In this document: piece by piece, positions 7,540-16,138 of the stretch
Numbering within the stretch: the first letter of the stretch is position 1
How the letters are laid out: every line of letters starts with the position of its first letter
Origin: Parerythrobacter lacustris
GTDB lineage: Bacteria; Pseudomonadota; Alphaproteobacteria; Sphingomonadales; Sphingomonadaceae
Reading direction: 5' to 3'
Assembly: GCF_024626475.1 (NCBI RefSeq)
Contig: NZ_JANKHH010000001.1
Location: 1-64,000 of the forward strand
DNA length: 64,000 nucleotides
Position numbers and translations under genes: made by a program
Notes under the pieces: model-generated
Told to the model about the DNA's origin: nothing
Database searches by the model: none
The model's input: only the letters and a program-made list of their open reading frames with translations

Positions 7540-9393
7540 ATGCGCCTGCGCCCCCAAGCCCTTCTCTGCCTGACTCTGCCCGCCTTCGCGCTGGCCGGCT
7601 GCGCTGGCACCTATGCCGAACCGCAAACAGCGGCGGCGATCGAGACCACCGCCGAACCGACGGATGAACCGACGGAACCATCGGATATCGGCACGCTGTT
7701 CGACGAATACGATGCCGCGCAGCTTGCTTCCTCGCCGCAGGGCAAGGCCTATCGCGGCATCCGCGATAAGGATTACGGCAAGTGGAACGACAATTCCGCC
7801 GAAGCCGAGCAGCTTGATTACGACCGATTGCAATCCACCGCGCTATCGATGCGCACCAGGTACGGTGCGGCTGAATTGAATGCCGAAGATCGGTTGTCCT
7901 ACCGCCTGTTCGATGCGCTGGCCAAGCGCAGCGAGGCGAGCTGGCCGTACCGCGACTACGGCTATCTGTTCGACCAGATGAATGGCGCGCAGAGCGAGTT
8001 TCCCGCCTTCCTGATCAATATCCACCGGGTCTCGAATGCCGACGAAGCGCAGGCCTATATCGAACGCATCCGCGGGATCGGCCCGGCGCTCGACCAGCTG
8101 ACCGCGCAATCGGGAGAACGCGCTGCGCGCGGGATCATGCCGCCCGACTGGGTCTATCCCTATGTGATCTCGGATATCGAGAATCTGCTCTCGGCCGATG
8201 CGCCGAACCCGATCCTCGCCGATCTGAGCGGCAAGATCGACAAGCTCGGCCTGTCGGACGACGAAGGCGGCGCGCTGCGCGGCGAGGGACAGCTCGCCTG
8301 GGTCGACTCCGCTCGCCCCGCCTACGAGCGGCTGCTTGCCGAGATGAAGCGCCAGCAAGGCCTTGCGCCGAAAGAAGATGGCATCTGGCGGTTCGCGGAC
8401 GGGGCCGGTTACTACAAGGCGCTGCTGGCGAACTACACCACGACCGATCTCACCGCCGACCAGATCCACGACATCGGCCTGAGGGAGGTTGCGCGGATTC
8501 ACGGCGAGATGCGCGCGATCATGGCGCAGGTCGGGTTCGAGGGCACCTTGCAGGACTTCTTCGAATACACCCGCACCGACGCCCGGTTTTACTATGATAC
8601 CCGCGAGGCCTATCTCGCCGATGCGCAGGCCAAGCTTGACGCGATGGAAGCGAAGCTGCCCGAATTCTTCGCCACGCTGCCCAAGGCGCCGATGGTGATC
8701 AAGCCAGTCGAGGCGTTCCGCGAACAGAGCGCGGGCAAGGCGTTCTACCAGAGCCCCGCGCCCGACGGCTCGCGCCCCGGCACTTATTACGTCAACCTCT
8801 ACAATCTGCGCGATATGTCGAAGAACGAGCTCGAGGCGCTCGCCTATCACGAGGGGCTGCCGGGGCACCATTTGCAGCGCACGATCCAGACCGAGCTGGG
8901 CGATGTGCCCCCGTTCCGGCGGTTCGGCGGGGTGACCGCCTATACCGAGGGCTGGGGCCTCTATACCGAGGAGCTGGGCAAGGATATGGGCTTCTACACC
9001 GATCCCTATTCTGACTTTGGCCGGCTTGGGATGGAATTGTGGAGAGCCTGTCGACTTGTTGTCGATACCGGCATCCACCACAAGCGCTGGAGCCGTGAGC
9101 AGGCGATCCAGTATCTCGCCGAGAACACACCCAATCCCGAAGGCGACATTCGCAAGGCAATCGAGCGTTACGTGGTCTATCCGGGTCAGGCGACTGCCTA
9201 CATGATCGGCAAGCTCAAGATCATGGAATTGCGCGGCAAGGCGCAAAGCGAACTGGGCAGCCGGTTCGATGTCAAGGGCTTCCATGACGCGGTGCTGCTC
9301 AGCGGCCCCGTCCCGCTCGATATTCTCGAGGAAAATGTCGAAGCGTGGATCGCAGCGGAGAAAGCGAAGCCCGAACCCGTCATGGGCGAATAG
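7540..9393 (+). CDS. DUF885-family lipoprotein, putative metallopeptidase, 617 aa
   Basis: The N-terminus is a lipoprotein signal (ALAGCAG), so the protein is exported and lipid-anchored. The body matches the DUF885 family: the C-terminal half has YHEGLPGHHLQ, a zinc-binding HExxxGHH-like motif, and AYTEGWGLYTEELG with further acidic ligands. Related proteins are treated as M32/M3-like peptidases, but substrate and activity are not established for this one. About 617 residues is normal for the family. The gene stands alone behind an intrinsic terminator and shows typical high-G+C codon use. Confidence 0.85.
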   Translation: MRLRPQALLCLTLPAFALAGCAGTYAEPQTAAAIETTAEPTDEPTEPSDIGTLFDEYDAAQLASSPQGKAYRGIRDKDYGKWNDNSAEAEQLDYDRLQSTALSMRTRYGAAELNAEDRLSYRLFDALAKRSEASWPYRDYGYLFDQMNGAQSEFPAFLINIHRVSNADEAQAYIERIRGIGPALDQLTAQSGERAARGIMPPDWVYPYVISDIENLLSADAPNPILADLSGKIDKLGLSDDEGGALRGEGQLAWVDSARPAYERLLAEMKRQQGLAPKEDGIWRFADGAGYYKALLANYTTTDLTADQIHDIGLREVARIHGEMRAIMAQVGFEGTLQDFFEYTRTDARFYYDTREAYLADAQAKLDAMEAKLPEFFATLPKAPMVIKPVEAFREQSAGKAFYQSPAPDGSRPGTYYVNLYNLRDMSKNELEALAYHEGLPGHHLQRTIQTELGDVPPFRRFGGVTAYTEGWGLYTEELGKDMGFYTDPYSDFGRLGMELWRACRLVVDTGIHHKRWSREQAIQYLAENTPNPEGDIRKAIERYVVYPGQATAYMIGKLKIMELRGKAQSELGSRFDVKGFHDAVLLSGPVPLDILEENVEAWIAAEKAKPEPVMGE

Positions 9394-9491
9394 CCTCTTC
9401 CTGCTAACGACTCGCAACAAAGGCTTTTCGGTTGAAAGGGCGGCGCGGCATCCATAGGTGAAATCGGAACGATTTGGTCTGATTTGAGAAT

Positions 9492-9896
9492 ATGCGCCTG
9501 TCCAACCTCGCCGACTATGCTGTCGTCACCATGAGCGCCGCCGCACGTCACTGCGGCGGCGCGCGCACCAGCGCGGGGGAGCTGGCGGCGGAAACCGGTC
9601 TCCCCGCACCCACCGTGCAGAAGGTGGTCAGCAAACTGACCGCAGCAGGACTGTTGCGTTCCACACGCGGGGCGGGCGGCGGCCTGCAACTGGCGCGCCC
9701 GGCGGCGGCAATCACCCTCGCCGATATCGTCGAAGCGGTCGAAGGGCCCATCACGCTTACTGCCTGCATCGACGGGCATGACTGCGCGGTCGATCACAGC
9801 TGCACCGTCAAGCGGCACTGGCCGATGGTCAACGCCGCACTGCGCGGGGCTTTGGCGGGCATACCGCTGACGCGGCTTTCGGTGGAGGCGGTGTGA
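9492..9896 (+). CDS. Rrf2-family regulator of the SUF system, 134 aa
   Basis: The N-terminal winged helix reads MRLSNLADYAVVTM with the ETGLPAPTVQKVVSKL recognition region and a GAGGG wing. The C-terminal part has three cysteines (ACIDGHDC and HSC), the Fe-S ligand arrangement of IscR-like and SUF-regulator Rrf2 proteins. It probably senses Fe-S status and represses or activates the following suf genes. It lies immediately before sufB on the same strand, separated only by a 200-base palindromic element. Its DNA target was not identified. Confidence 0.88.
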   Translation: MRLSNLADYAVVTMSAAARHCGGARTSAGELAAETGLPAPTVQKVVSKLTAAGLLRSTRGAGGGLQLARPAAAITLADIVEAVEGPITLTACIDGHDCAVDHSCTVKRHWPMVNAALRGALAGIPLTRLSVEAV

Positions 9897-9904
9897 TGGT
9901 GGTT

Positions 9905-10102
9905 TTCACGCGGAGACGCGGAGACGCGGAGGATGCTGCGACGCGGCGTAGCCGCTTTATGATTTTGCGCTCACAGAGGCACGGAGGCGCTGAGGGTTTT
10001 TGTGCATCTCCCTCTCTGTGCCCCTGTGCCTCTGTGAGCGCCTTCTCTATTGCGCCTTCGGCGCGAAGAATGGCCCTCCGCGTCTCCGCGCCTCCGCGTG
10101 AA
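9905..10102. repeat. Nested palindromic repeat element between the suf regulator and sufB
   Basis: Outer arms 9905-9932 and 10075-10102 are inverted repeats matching at 27 of 28 positions, built of CGCGGAG units. Inside, 9967-9982 and 10026-10041 are a perfect 16-bp inverted repeat (core CTCACAGAGGCAC). Smaller hairpins (GCGGCGTAGCCGC, GCGCCTTCGGCGC) lie between. It starts nine bases after the regulator stop and ends 23 bases before sufB. No reading frame is conserved. It resembles a dispersed non-coding palindromic element; copy number in the genome is unknown. Confidence 0.85.
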
Positions 10103-10125
10103 TCAAAATACTCCAAGGCAGCAGC

Positions 10126-11622
10126 ATGAGCGAAGTGATCGACATCCAGGCCAAGCCCGAAACCGACGCCGACGCGCGCGAGGCGGCAGCCAAAGCTGCG
10201 GACTACGAACACGGCTGGTCCGCCGATATCGAGACCGAATTCGCCGAGAAAGGCCTCTCCGAAGACACCGTCCGCTTCATCAGCGCCAAGAAGGGCGAGC
10301 CTGAGTGGATGCTCGAATGGCGCTTGAAGGCCTTCCGCCTGTGGCAGACGATGGAAGAGCCGGACTGGGCCAAGGTCGGCTATCCCAAGATCGATTACCA
10401 GGACGCGTTCTACTACGCCGCGCCCAAGCCCAAGCCCAAGCTCGGCAGCCTCGATGAAGTCGATCCCGAAATTCTCGAGGTGTACAAGAAGCTCGGCATC
10501 CCGATCGAGGAGCAGAAAGTGCTCGCCGGGGTCGAAGGTGCGCGCAAGGTCGCGGTCGATGCGGTGTTCGATTCGGTCAGCGTCGCCACCACCTTCCGCG
10601 AGGAACTGAAGAAGGCGGGGGTGATCTTCCTGTCGATCAGCGAGGCGATCAAGGAATACCCCGAGCTGGTGAAGAAGTGGCTCGGCAAGGTGGTGCCGAT
10701 GCACGACAATTTCTTCGCCACACTGAACTGCGCGGTCTTTTCCGACGGCACCTTCGTCTACATCCCCGAGGGCGTGCGCTGCCCGATGGAGCTCTCCACC
10801 TATTTCCGCATCAATGCGGAGAACACCGGCCAGTTCGAACGCACGCTGATCGTGGCCGAGAAGGGCAGCTACGTCAGCTACCTCGAAGGCTGCACCGCGC
10901 CGATGCGCGACGAGAACCAGCTCCACGCCGCGGTGGTCGAGCTGGTCGCGCTCGAGGATGCGGAGATCAAATACTCGACCGTGCAGAACTGGTACCCTGG
11001 CGATGCCGAGGGCAAGGGCGGGATCTACAATTTCGTCACCAAGCGCGGGCTGTGCCAGGGCGCGCGCTCGAAGATCAGCTGGACCCAGGTCGAGACCGGC
11101 AGCGCGGTGACATGGAAATATCCCAGCTGCGTGCTCAACGGCGAAGACAGCGTGGGCGAGTTCTACTCGGTCGCGGTGACCAACAATTACCAGCAGGCCG
11201 ATACCGGAACCAAGATGATCCACAACGGCAGGAACAGCCGCTCGACGATCATCTCCAAGGGCATCAGCGCGGGCAAATCGAACAACACCTATCGCGGCCT
11301 CGTCCGCGTCGGCCCCAATGCCGACAATGTCCGCAATTTCACCCAGTGCGACAGTCTGCTGCTGGGCAGCGAGAGCGGTGCCCACACCGTGCCTTATATC
11401 GAGGTGAAGAACCCCACCGCGCAGATCGAGCACGAGGCGACCACCAGCAAGATCAGCGACGACCAGCTGTTTTACGCCATGCAGCGCGGCCTGCCGCAGG
11501 AAGAGGCGGTGGCGCTGATCGTCAACGGCTTCGCGAAAGACGTGCTGAAGGAACTGCCGATGGAGTTTGCGGTCGAGGCGCAAAAGCTGCTGGCGATCTC
11601 GCTCGAAGGCTCAGTCGGATGA
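10126..11622 (+). CDS. sufB: Fe-S cluster assembly scaffold SufB, 498 aa
   Basis: SufB forms the SufBCD scaffold with SufC ATPase and SufD, on which Fe-S clusters are built from SufS-derived sulfur in the cytoplasm. Length and sequence are typical: [17 protein letters not shown], the beta-helix core with QNWYPG, and [20 protein letters not shown] with the conserved Cys near the SufD interface. The start follows the repeat element. The 3' end, coding [14 protein letters not shown], is duplicated at 11754-11801. The stop is followed by a second palindromic repeat rather than directly by another gene. Confidence 0.97.
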   Translation: MSEVIDIQAKPETDADAREAAAKAADYEHGWSADIETEFAEKGLSEDTVRFISAKKGEPEWMLEWRLKAFRLWQTMEEPDWAKVGYPKIDYQDAFYYAAPKPKPKLGSLDEVDPEILEVYKKLGIPIEEQKVLAGVEGARKVAVDAVFDSVSVATTFREELKKAGVIFLSISEAIKEYPELVKKWLGKVVPMHDNFFATLNCAVFSDGTFVYIPEGVRCPMELSTYFRINAENTGQFERTLIVAEKGSYVSYLEGCTAPMRDENQLHAAVVELVALEDAEIKYSTVQNWYPGDAEGKGGIYNFVTKRGLCQGARSKISWTQVETGSAVTWKYPSCVLNGEDSVGEFYSVAVTNNYQQADTGTKMIHNGRNSRSTIISKGISAGKSNNTYRGLVRVGPNADNVRNFTQCDSLLLGSESGAHTVPYIEVKNPTAQIEHEATTSKISDDQLFYAMQRGLPQEEAVALIVNGFAKDVLKELPMEFAVEAQKLLAISLEGSVG

Positions 11623-11645
11623 ACTACCTAACCACCCCCCTCCAC

Positions 11646-11736
11646 CGTCATGCTGAACTCGTTTCAGCATCCATCCTGCCCCCAGCGAGGACAGCGCGTG
11701 CGGAGAAATGGATCCTGAAACAAGTTCAGGGTGACG
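11646..11736. repeat. Palindromic repeat after sufB
   Basis: Arms 11646-11674 and 11708-11736 are 29-base inverted repeats that match at 25 positions; the right arm reads TGAAACAAGTTCAGGGTGACG. The 33-base centre is GC-rich. This type of CTGAACTTGTTTCAG-based palindrome is familiar as a dispersed intergenic element in sphingomonad-like genomes. Here it separates sufB from a second copy of the sufB 3' end, so it is part of a rearrangement junction. Confidence 0.8.
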
Positions 11737-11753
11737 AGCTTCTGTTTGTAGAT

Positions 11754-11801
11754 GAAGCGCAGAAGCTGCCGGCGATTTCGCTTGAGGGGAGTGTGGGATG
11801 A
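11754..11801 (+). pseudogene. Duplicate 3' end of a sufB allele
   Basis: These 48 bases encode [15 protein letters not shown] and TGA, matching the last 15 codons of sufB at 14 residues. At the DNA level 11 of 48 bases differ, and eight of the nine changed codons are synonymous. Such a pattern points to the tail of a sufB that diverged under selection in another lineage, not to a recent slippage copy. The TGA overlaps the ATG of the next gene (ATGA), the coupling found throughout this operon. Confidence 0.75.
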
Positions 11802-12172
11802 TTTTTTTGGCATTAGCAACTTTTTTTGGCACTCAAGCAACAGGTTATGAAGTTGACCCACTGGTGGGGGCCTCATGGCGAGACTACTCTATATGTGTCG
11901 AAACCAGGATGGCTGAACTAGGTCCTTCAGGAGCTGGTATCGACGACATCTTTGAGGCTGCCAAAACCCAGTGTGTCGCAAGCCGCCTCGACGCGTATTT
12001 TCTTACGGAACCACATCTAGAGAAATTAGGACCATCACCCTCCGGAAAATCGGCACAACAGATAGCGATCGAGATTCTGGACGATTATGCCTTGGCGGCA
12101 AAAGATCGAGCACGCGTAACGATTTTGCGTGAGCGGGCAGATTTGGCGCCAATCGATGTAAGTCGTCTATGA
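11798..12172 (+). CDS. Uncharacterised exported protein, 124 aa
   Basis: The N-terminus MIFLALATFFGTQATG looks like a short signal peptide. The mature part has two Cys (SICVE and QCVAS) that could form a disulfide and is mostly helical. I recognise no family. The gene is clearly AT-richer than the suf genes around it. It overlaps the duplicated sufB tail by ATGA and overlaps the next gene by four bases, so it sits inside the suf transcription unit. It may have arrived with the same rearrangement that duplicated the sufB end. Confidence 0.55.
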   Translation: MIFLALATFFGTQATGYEVDPLVGASWRDYSICVETRMAELGPSGAGIDDIFEAAKTQCVASRLDAYFLTEPHLEKLGPSPSGKSAQQIAIEILDDYALAAKDRARVTILRERADLAPIDVSRL

Positions 12173-12708
12173 CCACCCGCAAAACCCTCCAACTCCCCGA
12201 CCCCTCGGAAGCCACCGAATCCCCCACGATCAAGAAGAAGGGTCGCGGGTGGGAAATCTCGGAAAAGCGCCTCGATGCGCTGCATAAGCAGGCGCGCGAA
12301 TTGCGGCGGCATTCGACGCCGGCGCACAAGGCGCTCGCCAAGCGGTTCTCCGAGGCCGACATGGGGCCTTACAGCTTCACCCGCCACACCGTGGTCGGCA
12401 GCGCGATCGTCGATTTCAACTGCCACCGGCTCGGCATGGCGATCGATATCGACGAGGAGGGCGAGAACGAGGCGCTGGCCAAGCGCCGCGACAAGAGCCT
12501 CGAGGCGGTCGGGATCCGGGTGATGCGGATCAAAGCCTCGGACATCCTCGAGAACATGGACGCCGTCCTCGCGCGCATCACCGCCGGGATGCGCATGCGC
12601 ATCGGCGACAAGCAGGAAGCCCGCCGCCGGCACAATGCCGCAAATCCGCGCCAGAGCAAGCCGCGCTACGACCGCGAGGGCAACGGCCCGCCGCGAGGGC
12701 GCAGCTAA
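12169..12708 (+). CDS. DUF559-domain protein, endonuclease-like fold, 179 aa
   Basis: The middle of the protein (about residues 35-145) fits DUF559, a Vsr/restriction-endonuclease-like fold. It has LRRHSTPAHKALAKRF, then GSAIVDFNCHRLGMAIDIDEEG, where Asp and Glu residues occupy the nuclease-core positions, then VMRIKASDILENMD. The C-terminus is basic and low-complexity. The function of DUF559 proteins is not established; many are encoded singly beside unrelated genes. It overlaps the previous gene by four bases and the next by one, inside the suf operon between sufB and sufC. Confidence 0.75.
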   Translation: MTTRKTLQLPDPSEATESPTIKKKGRGWEISEKRLDALHKQARELRRHSTPAHKALAKRFSEADMGPYSFTRHTVVGSAIVDFNCHRLGMAIDIDEEGENEALAKRRDKSLEAVGIRVMRIKASDILENMDAVLARITAGMRMRIGDKQEARRRHNAANPRQSKPRYDREGNGPPRGRS

Positions 12709-13064
12709 TGCGCGCGCTGCTCGCCTTGCCGCTGCTCGCGCTTTCCGCCTGTGCTGCACAGGCGGAGGACGTCTGCGTCGGCGAGATCGAGCTGCTGCAG
12801 CAGCAGCGCGACGCTTTCGTCGCGACGCAGATGGAAGCGCTGAAGGTGCTGCACGAACATTCCTCGCCGCCCGGGGGCACGCCGCCATCGGCGGAGGAAT
12901 TGCGGGTGTATTCCGATCTCATGGCCCGGCTCGAAGCGACCAACAACCGCATCGCGGTGCGCATTCGCGATTGTCCGGCCTTCGTGCGCAAGGCTGGCGA
13001 ACAGGACAAGGCCGCACCAGTGGCCGCCATGCCCGAAATCATGCCGAAAGAGAGCCAGCAATGA
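12708..13064 (+). CDS. Small putative lipoprotein, 118 aa
   Basis: The signal MRALLALPLLALSACAAQA contains a lipobox (LSAC). The mature part begins with a Gln-rich helix (ELLQQQRDAF), continues with a predicted helical hairpin containing two Cys and ends in a Pro/Met-rich tail. No known family is recognised. It starts on the last base of the DUF559 stop and overlaps the next gene by ATGA. Its presence between sufB and sufC is positional only; a role in Fe-S assembly is not implied by the sequence. Confidence 0.6.
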   Translation: MRALLALPLLALSACAAQAEDVCVGEIELLQQQRDAFVATQMEALKVLHEHSSPPGGTPPSAEELRVYSDLMARLEATNNRIAVRIRDCPAFVRKAGEQDKAAPVAAMPEIMPKESQQ

Positions 13065-13399
13065 GGCCGAACCCGATCTTCTCGCTGGCTCTGTGCGCCG
13101 CCATGCTCGCGCCGATCCCGGCCCATGCTTCACCCGAGGCCGAACTCGCCGAGCAACGCCTGCGCGGGTGCCTGCTCGCCGGGGCGAGCGCGGCGCCCCG
13201 TACGGGCCTCGAGGCGGCGGTCATCGCGGTCCGCTCCTTCTGCGGGACGCAGATCAAGCGGGTGCGCGAAGATCGCGTTCGCGCCGCGACCGATGGGCTG
13301 AAGGGCGATGCCGCCAAGGCCGCCGAAGATCGCGCGATCCGTGTTCTCAACGACGAGATCGCGCTCTCCATTGCCAATTTTACCGGACTGACACTGTAG
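13061..13399 (+). CDS. Small exported protein, 112 aa
   Basis: MRPNPIFSLALCAAMLAPIPAHA is a classical Sec signal with an AHA cleavage site. The mature part (about 90 residues) is helical and charged, with two Cys (RGCLLAG and RSFCGTQ). I do not recognise the family. ATG 13061 is preferred because it gives the signal peptide and an ATGA overlap with the preceding gene; the longer in-frame opening runs through the DUF559 gene. sufC starts four bases after its stop. Confidence 0.6.
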   Translation: MRPNPIFSLALCAAMLAPIPAHASPEAELAEQRLRGCLLAGASAAPRTGLEAAVIAVRSFCGTQIKRVREDRVRAATDGLKGDAAKAAEDRAIRVLNDEIALSIANFTGLTL

Positions 13400-13402
13400 A
13401 CC

Positions 13403-14152
13403 ATGCTCAAGATTGAAAACCTCCACGCCGAGATCGACGGCAAGAAAATCCTCAACGGCCTCACGCTCGAAGTTGCGGCGGGCGAGATCCATGCCATCAT
13501 GGGCCCCAACGGCGCGGGCAAATCGACGTTGTCCTATGTGCTCGGCGGCCGCCCGGGCTATGAAGTGACCGCAGGTTCGGTCGAGTTCATGGGGCAGAAC
13601 CTGCTCGAACTCGAACCGCACGAGCGGGCTGCGGCGGGCCTGTTCCTTGGCTTCCAGTACCCGGTCGAAATCCCCGGCGTATCGAACGTCCAGTTCCTGC
13701 GCGAGGCGCTCAACGCCCAGCGCAAGGCGCGCGGCGAGGAACCGCTGTCGGGCGGCGAGTTCCTCAAGCTCGCAAAGGCAAAGGCCGGACTGCTCAAGCT
13801 CGACATGGACATGCTCAAGCGCCATGTGAACGTCGGCTTCTCGGGCGGCGAGAAGAAGCGCGCCGAGATGGTGCAGATGGGCATTCTCGATCCCGCCTTC
13901 GCTGTGCTCGACGAGACCGACAGCGGGCTCGATATCGACGCGCTGCGGATCGTCGGCGAGGGCATCAACACCATCATGCGTGATCCGGCCAAGGGCGTGC
14001 TGCTGATTACCCACTACCAGCGCCTGCTCGACGTGGTGCGGCCGGACAAGGTTTCGATCCTCTCGCAAGGCCGCATCGTCCAGACCGGCGGTCCCGATCT
14101 CGCATTGCGGCTCGAGGAAGAGGGTTACGACGCGGTGATGGCAGATGCCTGA
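13403..14152 (+). CDS. sufC: Fe-S assembly ATPase SufC, 249 aa
   Basis: This ABC-type ATPase drives conformational change of the SufBCD scaffold. It is cytoplasmic and has no membrane partner. The Walker A motif GPNGAGKST is near residue 37; the signature SGGEKKRAEMVQM and Walker B AVLDETDSGLDID follow, with the late LITHYQRLL histidine. A length of 249 aa is typical. The 3' end overlaps the sufD start by eight bases, consistent with the polycistronic suf operon. Confidence 0.97.
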   Translation: MLKIENLHAEIDGKKILNGLTLEVAAGEIHAIMGPNGAGKSTLSYVLGGRPGYEVTAGSVEFMGQNLLELEPHERAAAGLFLGFQYPVEIPGVSNVQFLREALNAQRKARGEEPLSGGEFLKLAKAKAGLLKLDMDMLKRHVNVGFSGGEKKRAEMVQMGILDPAFAVLDETDSGLDIDALRIVGEGINTIMRDPAKGVLLITHYQRLLDVVRPDKVSILSQGRIVQTGGPDLALRLEEEGYDAVMADA

Positions 14153-14924
14153 GACTGACGCTCTCGAACGGCCCACAACGCGCGACGAGGCCTGGCGCTA
14201 TGCCGATAGCGCGTGGCTGGCGCAGGCGCCGGTTGACTGGCTCAACCACTGGGGCACGGTTGATGTGCCGCCGGGGGAAACGAAGCACTTCAACGCATTC
14301 CATAGCGCTGGCCCCCAGGCATCGGGCGGATCGGTCCACCGCACACGTGTCCATGTCGGCGCGGGCGGGCGCTACGAGCACTTCGAGATCAACGCCAGCC
14401 ACATCGAATACTCGCGGATCGAACTGGAAGTGACGCTGGAAGAAGGCGCGCATTTCGAATTCGGCGCAGTGACCATCGGGCGCGCCAACGCGCGGCAGGA
14501 ATTCGTCACCCGCGTGATCCACCAGGCACCGGGTGCGACCTCCAACCAGGTGGTGCGCGCGGTGCAGGGTGGCCAATCGACCGGCAATTATCTCGGCCGG
14601 ATCGAGGTGGCGCGCGATGCGCAGAAGACCGATGCGGCGCAGAATTTCCGCGCCATACTGCTGGACCGGGGGGCGAGCGCCAATGCCAAGCCCGAACTCG
14701 AAATCTTCGCCGACGATGTGAAATGCGCGCATGGAGCGGCGATCGGCCAGCTCGACCAGGCGGCCGCCTATTACATGGCCGCGCGCGGCATCCCGCCGGA
14801 AGCGGCGCGCAAGCTGCTGGTGCAGGCCTTCATCGCCGATGCGCTGGCCGCGATCGACGACCGGCGGATTGCCGACCGGATGCTCGAGCGCGCGCTGGAG
14901 CAACTGGACGCGCTGACGCTGTGA
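14145..14924 (+). CDS. sufD: Fe-S assembly protein SufD, short form, 259 aa
   Basis: SufD is the SufB paralogue of the SufBCD complex. The protein begins MPETDALERPTTRDEAWRY, like SufD, then carries the beta-helix core (FEFGAVTIGRANARQEF, HQAPGATSNQVVRAV) and ends with the helical SufBD domain (GIPPEAARKLLVQAFIADAL). At 259 aa it is much shorter than enterobacterial SufD (over 400 aa); truncated SufD proteins of this size are usual in this bacterial group. It overlaps sufC by eight bases and sufS by four (GTGA). Confidence 0.92.
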   Translation: MPETDALERPTTRDEAWRYADSAWLAQAPVDWLNHWGTVDVPPGETKHFNAFHSAGPQASGGSVHRTRVHVGAGGRYEHFEINASHIEYSRIELEVTLEEGAHFEFGAVTIGRANARQEFVTRVIHQAPGATSNQVVRAVQGGQSTGNYLGRIEVARDAQKTDAAQNFRAILLDRGASANAKPELEIFADDVKCAHGAAIGQLDQAAAYYMAARGIPPEAARKLLVQAFIADALAAIDDRRIADRMLERALEQLDALTL

Positions 14925-16138
14925 ACGATACGGTGATCCTCGACCGCAAGGCGGACTTTCCCGGCCTGCTCACGCCGCAGGGCGCGGCGTGGCATTATCT
15001 CGACACCGCCGCGACCGCGCAGAAGCCGCAAGCGGTGATCGACGCGATGAGCCGCGCGCTGGGGCGCGACTATGCGACGGTCCATCGCGGGGTCTATGCC
15101 CGCTCTGCCGAGATGACGCTGGCCTATGAGGCGGCGCGGCGGCGCACGGCGCAATTCATCGGCGCGGCGAGCGAGAACGAGATCGTCTTCGTGCGCGGCG
15201 CGACCGAGGGGATCAACCTCGTCGCCTCGAGCTGGGGCGGAGCAAGCCTCAAGCCCGGCGACCGGATCATGCTGTCGGTGCTCGAACATCATTCGAACAT
15301 CGTCCCGTGGCAGATGGTCGCCGAACGGACCGGGGCCGCTATCGACGTCTGCCCGCTGACCGAAGACGGGCGGATCGATCTCGACTGGCTCGAAGCCAAC
15401 CTCACCCCGCAGCACAAGCTGGTTGCGCTGGCGCATGTCTCGAACGTGCTCGGCTCGATCCTCGGCGCGAAGCGCGCGGCGAAGGCGGCGCATGGCGTGG
15501 GTGCCAAGCTGCTGCTCGACGGGTGCCAGGCCGCGCCGCGCATGCGGCTGGCGATGGCCGAGCTGGACTGCGATTTCTACGTCTTCAGCGCGCACAAGCT
15601 TTACGGTCCGACCGGGATCGGCGTGCTGTGGGCGCGCGAGGAACTGCTCGACGCAATGCCGCCTTATCAGGGCGGGGGAGCGATGATCGACCGGGTGACC
15701 TTCGAGAAAACGACCTACGCCCCGCCGCCGCAGCGGTTCGAAGCGGGCACGCCGATGATCGCCGAGGCGATCGCGCTGCATGCGGCGATCGACTATGTCG
15801 ATGCGCTGGACCCGGAACGCCTGTTCGAGCACGAAAGCGGCCTCGCCGCGCAGCTGCGCGAGGAACTGCGCCAGCTCAATTCGATCCGCCTGTTCGGTCC
15901 GGAGAAGAGCGCGGGCATCGTCAGTTTCGCGATGGAGGGGGTTCACCCGCACGATCTCGGCACCATATTGGACGAAGAGAATGTCGCGATCCGTGCCGGG
16001 CACCATTGTGCGCAACCGCTGATGGACCATCTCGGCGTCCCTGCCACTGCGCGGGCGAGCTTCGGATTGTACAGCGACGAAAGCGATATCGCCGCGCTGC
16101 TGCGCGGGATCGAGCGAACCAAGAGGATTTTCGGATGA
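14921..16138 (+). CDS. sufS: Cysteine desulfurase SufS, 405 aa
   Basis: This is a PLP-dependent class V aminotransferase-fold enzyme that removes sulfur from cysteine as an enzyme persulfide for Fe-S assembly. The Schiff-base lysine is Lys226 (SAHKLYGPTGIGVLW) and the persulfide-forming cysteine is Cys363 in RAGHHCAQPLM, both near the positions in E. coli SufS. GTG 14921 is chosen because it overlaps the sufD stop (GTGA) and gives a normal length; the longer in-frame opening lies within sufD. No SufE gene is adjacent. Confidence 0.96.
   Translation: MNDTVILDRKADFPGLLTPQGAAWHYLDTAATAQKPQAVIDAMSRALGRDYATVHRGVYARSAEMTLAYEAARRRTAQFIGAASENEIVFVRGATEGINLVASSWGGASLKPGDRIMLSVLEHHSNIVPWQMVAERTGAAIDVCPLTEDGRIDLDWLEANLTPQHKLVALAHVSNVLGSILGAKRAAKAAHGVGAKLLLDGCQAAPRMRLAMAELDCDFYVFSAHKLYGPTGIGVLWAREELLDAMPPYQGGGAMIDRVTFEKTTYAPPPQRFEAGTPMIAEAIALHAAIDYVDALDPERLFEHESGLAAQLREELRQLNSIRLFGPEKSAGIVSFAMEGVHPHDLGTILDEENVAIRAGHHCAQPLMDHLGVPATARASFGLYSDESDIAALLRGIERTKRIFG

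Noticed and set aside
7843-9420. 525-codon minus-strand frame opposite the DUF885 gene
   Set aside because: Shadow of a gene with intact motifs on the plus strand.
9905-10102. CGCGGAG-unit repeats as a CRISPR array
   Set aside because: The units form inverted arms, not regularly spaced direct repeats with unique spacers, and no cas genes are present.
9829-11583. 584-codon minus-strand frame opposite sufB
   Set aside because: Shadow frame crossing the palindromic repeat; sufB is unambiguous.
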